A stretch of 64,000 bases of DNA from Lepus europaeus (taxonomy: Eukaryota; Chordata; Mammalia; Lagomorpha; Leporidae): the NCBI RefSeq assembly GCF_033115175.1, contig NC_084838.1, forward strand, positions 90,051,968 to 90,115,967, written 5' to 3'. The position numbers and the translations under genes were made by a program. Shown one piece after another: positions 61,165-64,000 of this stretch. Below the pieces are notes generated by a model. It was not told the DNA's origin. It did not search any database and saw only the letters and a list, made by a program, of their open reading frames with translations. Position 1 is the first letter of the stretch. Each line of letters opens with the position of its first letter.

Positions 61165-61365
61165 TTAGGGTACATCAAAAATTGTAGAAAGTGGAATTAA
61201 AAGATAAATTTATTTTGGTGCAAATGATTTTGAAACACATACAAACGGGGTCTTCAAAAAGTTCATGGAAAACATATATTATGAAAAAACTATTCATGGA
61301 TCTCAAAATTTTTTTGGCATCAAAATAAATTTATATTTTAATTATGTCCTTTCATGAACTATCAT
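61165..61365. mobile_element. Inverted-repeat element, longest copy
   Basis: It starts 'GGTACATCAAAAATTGTAGA', has an internal head GGGTCTTCAAAAAGTTCATG (61249) and ends 'TGTCCTTTCATGAACTATCA'. The halves are inverted complements of each other. Confidence 0.72.
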
Positions 61366-61722
61366 ATATATATATATGTAGGTAAATCTATATGTATGTG
61401 TGCATGTGTTTGTGTGTATATATAAATGCATGTGTGTAAACACATGTAAACATACATATGTGTTATAGCCTTTAGCAACCAAATAACAAACTGTAGTCTT
61501 GTTGTGTGTTGAATTGATGTGAACTTTCAGCTTTGTTATCTCGAAGGGTGTATCAGAGAACCATAAATTTACATAGACGCCCATTGTAAAGAGGCCAATC
61601 TGTTCTAACATTTCTAGTTAACAAAATAACTCTAGAAGAGTAAAGTAAATAAATGATAATTTTCATATCTTCAGCTTCTTTTACTGACTATTATACAAAT
61701 ATGTGAAGTCAGAATAATATGG

Positions 61723-62051
61723 GGCGAGCACTGTGGTGTAGCAGGTGAAGCCGCCGCCTGCAGTACTGGCATCCCATATGGGTGCTGGTTGGAGTTCCGG
61801 CTGCTCTTTTTCTGATCCAGCTCTCTGCTGTGGCCTGGGAAAGCAGTGGAAGATGGCACAACTCTTTGGGCCCCTGCACCCACGTGGGAGACCTGAAGGA
61901 AGCTCCAAGCTCCTGGCTTTGGATCGGCCCAGCTCTGGCCATTGCAGCCAACTAGGGAGTGAACCAGTGGATGGAGGACCTCTCTCTCAGACTCTCCTTC
62001 TCTCTCTGTGTAACTCTTTCAAATAAATAAATAAATCTTAAAAAAAAAAAA
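61723..62051 (+). mobile_element. CSINE in RASEF intron (antisense to the gene)
   Basis: Head GGGCGAGCACTGTGGTGTAG, full body and AAATAAATAAATAAATC plus poly(A). Flanks AGAATAATA and AGAATCATA form a target duplication with one change. Confidence 0.94.
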
Positions 62052-62482
62052 GAATCATACATATTCTCTTTATTCTGCTGTGAAGGGAACCTGTATTCAG
62101 CCATGACTTTGGTCATGACAAACTGACCATCAATACTGTCACTTTATCAACATCAAATGACACCTTAACAGAAAGGCTTGCTTTCCTTGGTCACCCTGTA
62201 TAAAAACTGTGTCTCTCACCAAGCCTCATTTTTTAATTGTTCCATATGGAGGTAAGTTCCTTGCAGGCTGGAATTTGGTCATTTTAGCACCTATAACAGC
62301 ATCCAGTTTTTAGTACGGCTCAGGAAATTATAAAGAATAAATGAATCTGACATCTCAGCCTCTAAACTTGGTTTGGCTGATCTGTAGTCCTTCCCTTCCT
62401 AAAGTCAGCCTTGGCCAAAACAGAGGACAGTCCTACAGATAAAGACACAGGCACACATGTATATATATATGCACACTTACAC

Positions 62483-62517
<35 letters not shown>

Positions 62518-62602
62518 TTTATCTGTATCAGGATCCATAAAACCTTAAAAAAACCTATGTAAAGAAGGTAATTTTCCCATTATTAACTGAAATTGGGCAT
62601 AC

Positions 62603-62750
62603 CCAGGGTGGCACTGGTATTTCCTCGAAATTCATTCTTGCAAAGTCTCATGAGGAAACTGGACTTCCCCACAGCAGCGTCCCCAGCAAGCACAATCTTG
62701 TAAGCCTTCTGTGGGCTAGACAAGTTGGGGCTGTCATTCTCCGTGTCTGT
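62603..62750 (-). CDS. RASEF: RASEF local exon 3: start of the GTPase domain (G1/P-loop)
   Basis: It encodes the first beta strand and P-loop of the GTPase domain: [20 protein letters not shown] contains the G1 motif GDAAVGKS, which binds the nucleotide phosphates. It continues into switch I (RGNTSATLG), where the threonine is the likely G2 magnesium ligand. The acceptor is TTTCCCCTAG and the donor is CCCTGG|GTATGC. The exon is 148 bp and ends one base into a glycine codon that the next exon completes. Confidence 0.95.
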
Positions 62751-62863
62751 CTAGGGGAAAAAGCCACAGTGGGTGACACAGGTGGTGCCAGTTTGCTCCT
62801 GAAAACATAACATGGCACAGAAAATCAAGTGTTCATGAGTAAGGGTTATGAGAGACTACCTAC

Positions 62864-63001
62864 ATGGGGTGAAAGTGCTGAGATGGGTCTTCTTATTGAA
62901 CCAACCACGCTGCCTTCACTAACAGATCCTTGGGATTTCCAGTCTAAGACAGCAGCCACACCTTCAGAGCCGTATGCCTCTTCATCCCTTATATCAGGGA
63001 C
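62864..63001 (-). CDS. RASEF: RASEF local exon 2: acidic/serine linker
   Basis: The exon is 138 bp, exactly 46 codons, phase 0 at both ends. It begins [20 protein letters not shown] and ends ISALSPH. The acceptor is TTTAAATAG, preceded by a T-rich tract; the donor is CCCCAT|GTAGGT. A shifted donor four bases later (GTAG|GTAG) was rejected because it would break the frame into the next exon. The segment continues the low-complexity linker. Only 113 bp of intron separates it from the next exon and 295 bp from the previous one. Confidence 0.9.
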
Positions 63002-63296
63002 CTATTTAAATTAAAAACAAGGAAAAAGGCCAGCAGTTAGAAAAGTCCCTCATGACACATGCACATCATAGATTAAAGAGACAAAAAAACACATAGCTGA
63101 ATTTACAGTCCATCGTTATTGCTATGGAATAGACTTACATATGAGGTTCCTTCCTTAATGTAGAAAAAAAATTCTACTGACTGAACTTCCTAATTATAAC
63201 ATTTAAAATGGATTTCTATAACAGACAAAAGTCAAATATGGTGAGAGATTTCTGACAGAGACAAGGGCTACGAACGTGGTAGTTTCTGGAGCTTAC

Positions 63297-63531
63297 ATCT
63301 GTGTCTGAAGCATCGCCTGCAAAGCTCTCCTGCGCCCCGTGCGACCTCTGAAATCCCGGCTGGTGTTTGTATTCCACCTCTGAGTCGTACTCGTTGGGAT
63401 CCCTCAGGGTAGACAAGCCGCTGTCAAAGCAGCTCTCGGGCAGGCTGTCAACTTCACAATTCATCCTGTGCATAGGATCGCAGAGGGCCAATGAGTCACA
63501 GTCCTCATCCATATAGGAGGAGCGGGACGAC
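63297..63531 (-). CDS. RASEF: RASEF local exon 1: linker before the GTPase domain
   Basis: It encodes about 78 residues of a serine-rich and acidic linker, including [20 protein letters not shown] and ending DASDTD. This segment lies between the coiled coil and the GTPase domain. The donor is ACAGAT|GTAAGC, with the intron starting at 63296, and the exon ends in phase 0. I chose the acceptor at 63533-63532 (CTCCTCTGTCGCCAG), which gives a 1-nt incoming phase. A second in-frame acceptor (CTGTCTGTGCAG) would start the exon at 63580, so the upstream boundary is the uncertain part. No catalytic residues are expected here. Confidence 0.85.
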
Positions 63532-64000
63532 CTGGCGACAGAGGAGCAGACTGCTTGACCTGAGGGCTGGCAAATCTTGACTGCACAGACAGGCAACAGC
63601 CAGGATGGAGTCAGGAAGATCAAAATTCTCACTTTTGCTGAGAGCCAGGATGGAGTTCATGATTAAGCATTGGGGCAATAACACTAGTACATCCTATACA
63701 AGAATCAATTCACACAAAGGCCCTCAAATCAAACAGTTATTCAACGAAGCTAACTTTTAAAAGTCACCTTCTTTGTGTCCTCATAGAAAAAGTGCCCAAG
63801 ATGTAAAGTGCAGCCTCAAGTTGTGTTAATAAATGTGTACACAGAGTATGTGAGCCTTTTAATGTTAATGGAGGGTCACATCACATTCCCAATCATGTGT
63901 TAAGATTTCCAGAGAACACCTCAAAGGGCATGCTAAGAACCCAGGCAGGACAGCCAATCATGATTGTGTGAGACTCAACACTCTTGGCTATGAGGATCAG
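63532..64000 (-). other. RASEF: RASEF upstream intron, reaching the window edge
   Basis: No further exon is recognised up to the edge. The alternative acceptor at 63580 for local exon 1 lies here. Confidence 0.7.

Larger units (their letters stand above)
60834..62602 (-). other. RASEF: RASEF intron 3
   Basis: Donor GTATGC at 62602, acceptor TTCAG at 60834. It contains one antisense CSINE, the longest inverted-repeat element, a TATA/TGTG-rich tract (61364-61450) and a (GA)n run (62486-62514). Confidence 0.88.
37941..63531 (-). other. RASEF: RASEF gene, 3' part (eight coding exons, introns included)
   Basis: This span covers the C-terminal linker and the whole Rab-like GTPase domain of RASEF (RAB45). 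The exons are 63297-63531, 62864-63001, 62603-62750, 60752-60833, 58874-58988, 54478-54597, 52085-52161 and 37941-38046. Their lengths (235, 138, 148, 82, 115, 120, 77, 106) join in one frame with no stop until TAA at 37943-37941. The family is known as an atypical large Rab with N-terminal EF-hands, a central coiled coil and a C-terminal GTPase; the first two parts must lie beyond 64000. The gene call rests on recognising the family sequence across all exons and on intact splice sites. It appears functional, since no frameshift or nonsense change is visible. Confidence 0.95.

Noticed and set aside
63216-63296. Continuation of the local exon 1 frame past DASDTD
   Set aside because: It follows a good donor (GTAAGC) and reads into intron; the next exon resumes in frame at 63001.
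1-64000. CRISPR arrays, operons, prophage or tRNA/rRNA genes
   Set aside because: Not seen. Regular tRNA-like boxes belong to CSINEs, and the sequence is mammalian nuclear DNA.

Overview
This window looks like nuclear DNA from a lagomorph, most likely rabbit. At least 28 copies of the lagomorph C-repeat (CSINE, a tRNA-derived SINE) lie on both strands. Rabbit-type LINE-1, ancient MIR/L1M/DNA-transposon relics and A-rich tails, together with intron-split coding exons, confirm a mammalian genome. There are no operons, prokaryotic genes or CRISPR arrays. Most long open frames in the window are antisense or frame readings through CSINEs.

The one gene that can be supported is RASEF (RAS and EF-hand domain containing, also called RAB45). 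It is on the minus strand and fills the right-hand 26 kb. Eight coding exons join without a frame break, from an acidic, serine-rich linker (63531) through a complete Rab-type GTPase domain to a stop codon at 37941. The G1 (GDAAVGKS), G3 (WDTAGQE), G4 (NKAD) and G5 (ETSAK) motifs are all present, and the protein ends in CCSG. The 5' exons, which should encode the EF-hands and coiled coil, lie beyond the right edge. Seven splice junctions fall in the window; six are GT-AG and one (after 60752) must be GC-AG to keep the frame.

Layout: 1-34,000 is repeat-rich DNA downstream of RASEF with no recognised gene. It holds CSINEs, MIRs, L1 relics, two repeat-poor stretches rich in homeodomain-type TAATTA motifs (about 900-1,180 and 9,050-9,560), one unexplained 131-codon open frame (10668-11063, minus) and a 1.3-kb L1-type insertion with a perfect 14-bp target-site duplication (29848-31155). 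About 34,000-37,940 should contain the RASEF 3' UTR. Intron 7 (38047-52084, 14 kb) contains a 5'-truncated L1 in the sense orientation of RASEF, plus five CSINEs that are all sense. Introns 5 and 3 contain CSINEs that are all antisense. Exons 6 and 7 are therefore flanked by inverted SINEs.

The most interesting points are the GC-AG intron, the L1-type insertion that carries a decayed retroviral-like zinc-knuckle segment and a doubled tail, the inverted-SINE arrangement around exons 6-7, a multi-copy terminal-inverted-repeat family including one copy split by a SINE, and a GC-rich polyadenylated retrocopy beside exon 5. I did not find a convincing new biological system. Exon numbering (1-8) is local to this window.
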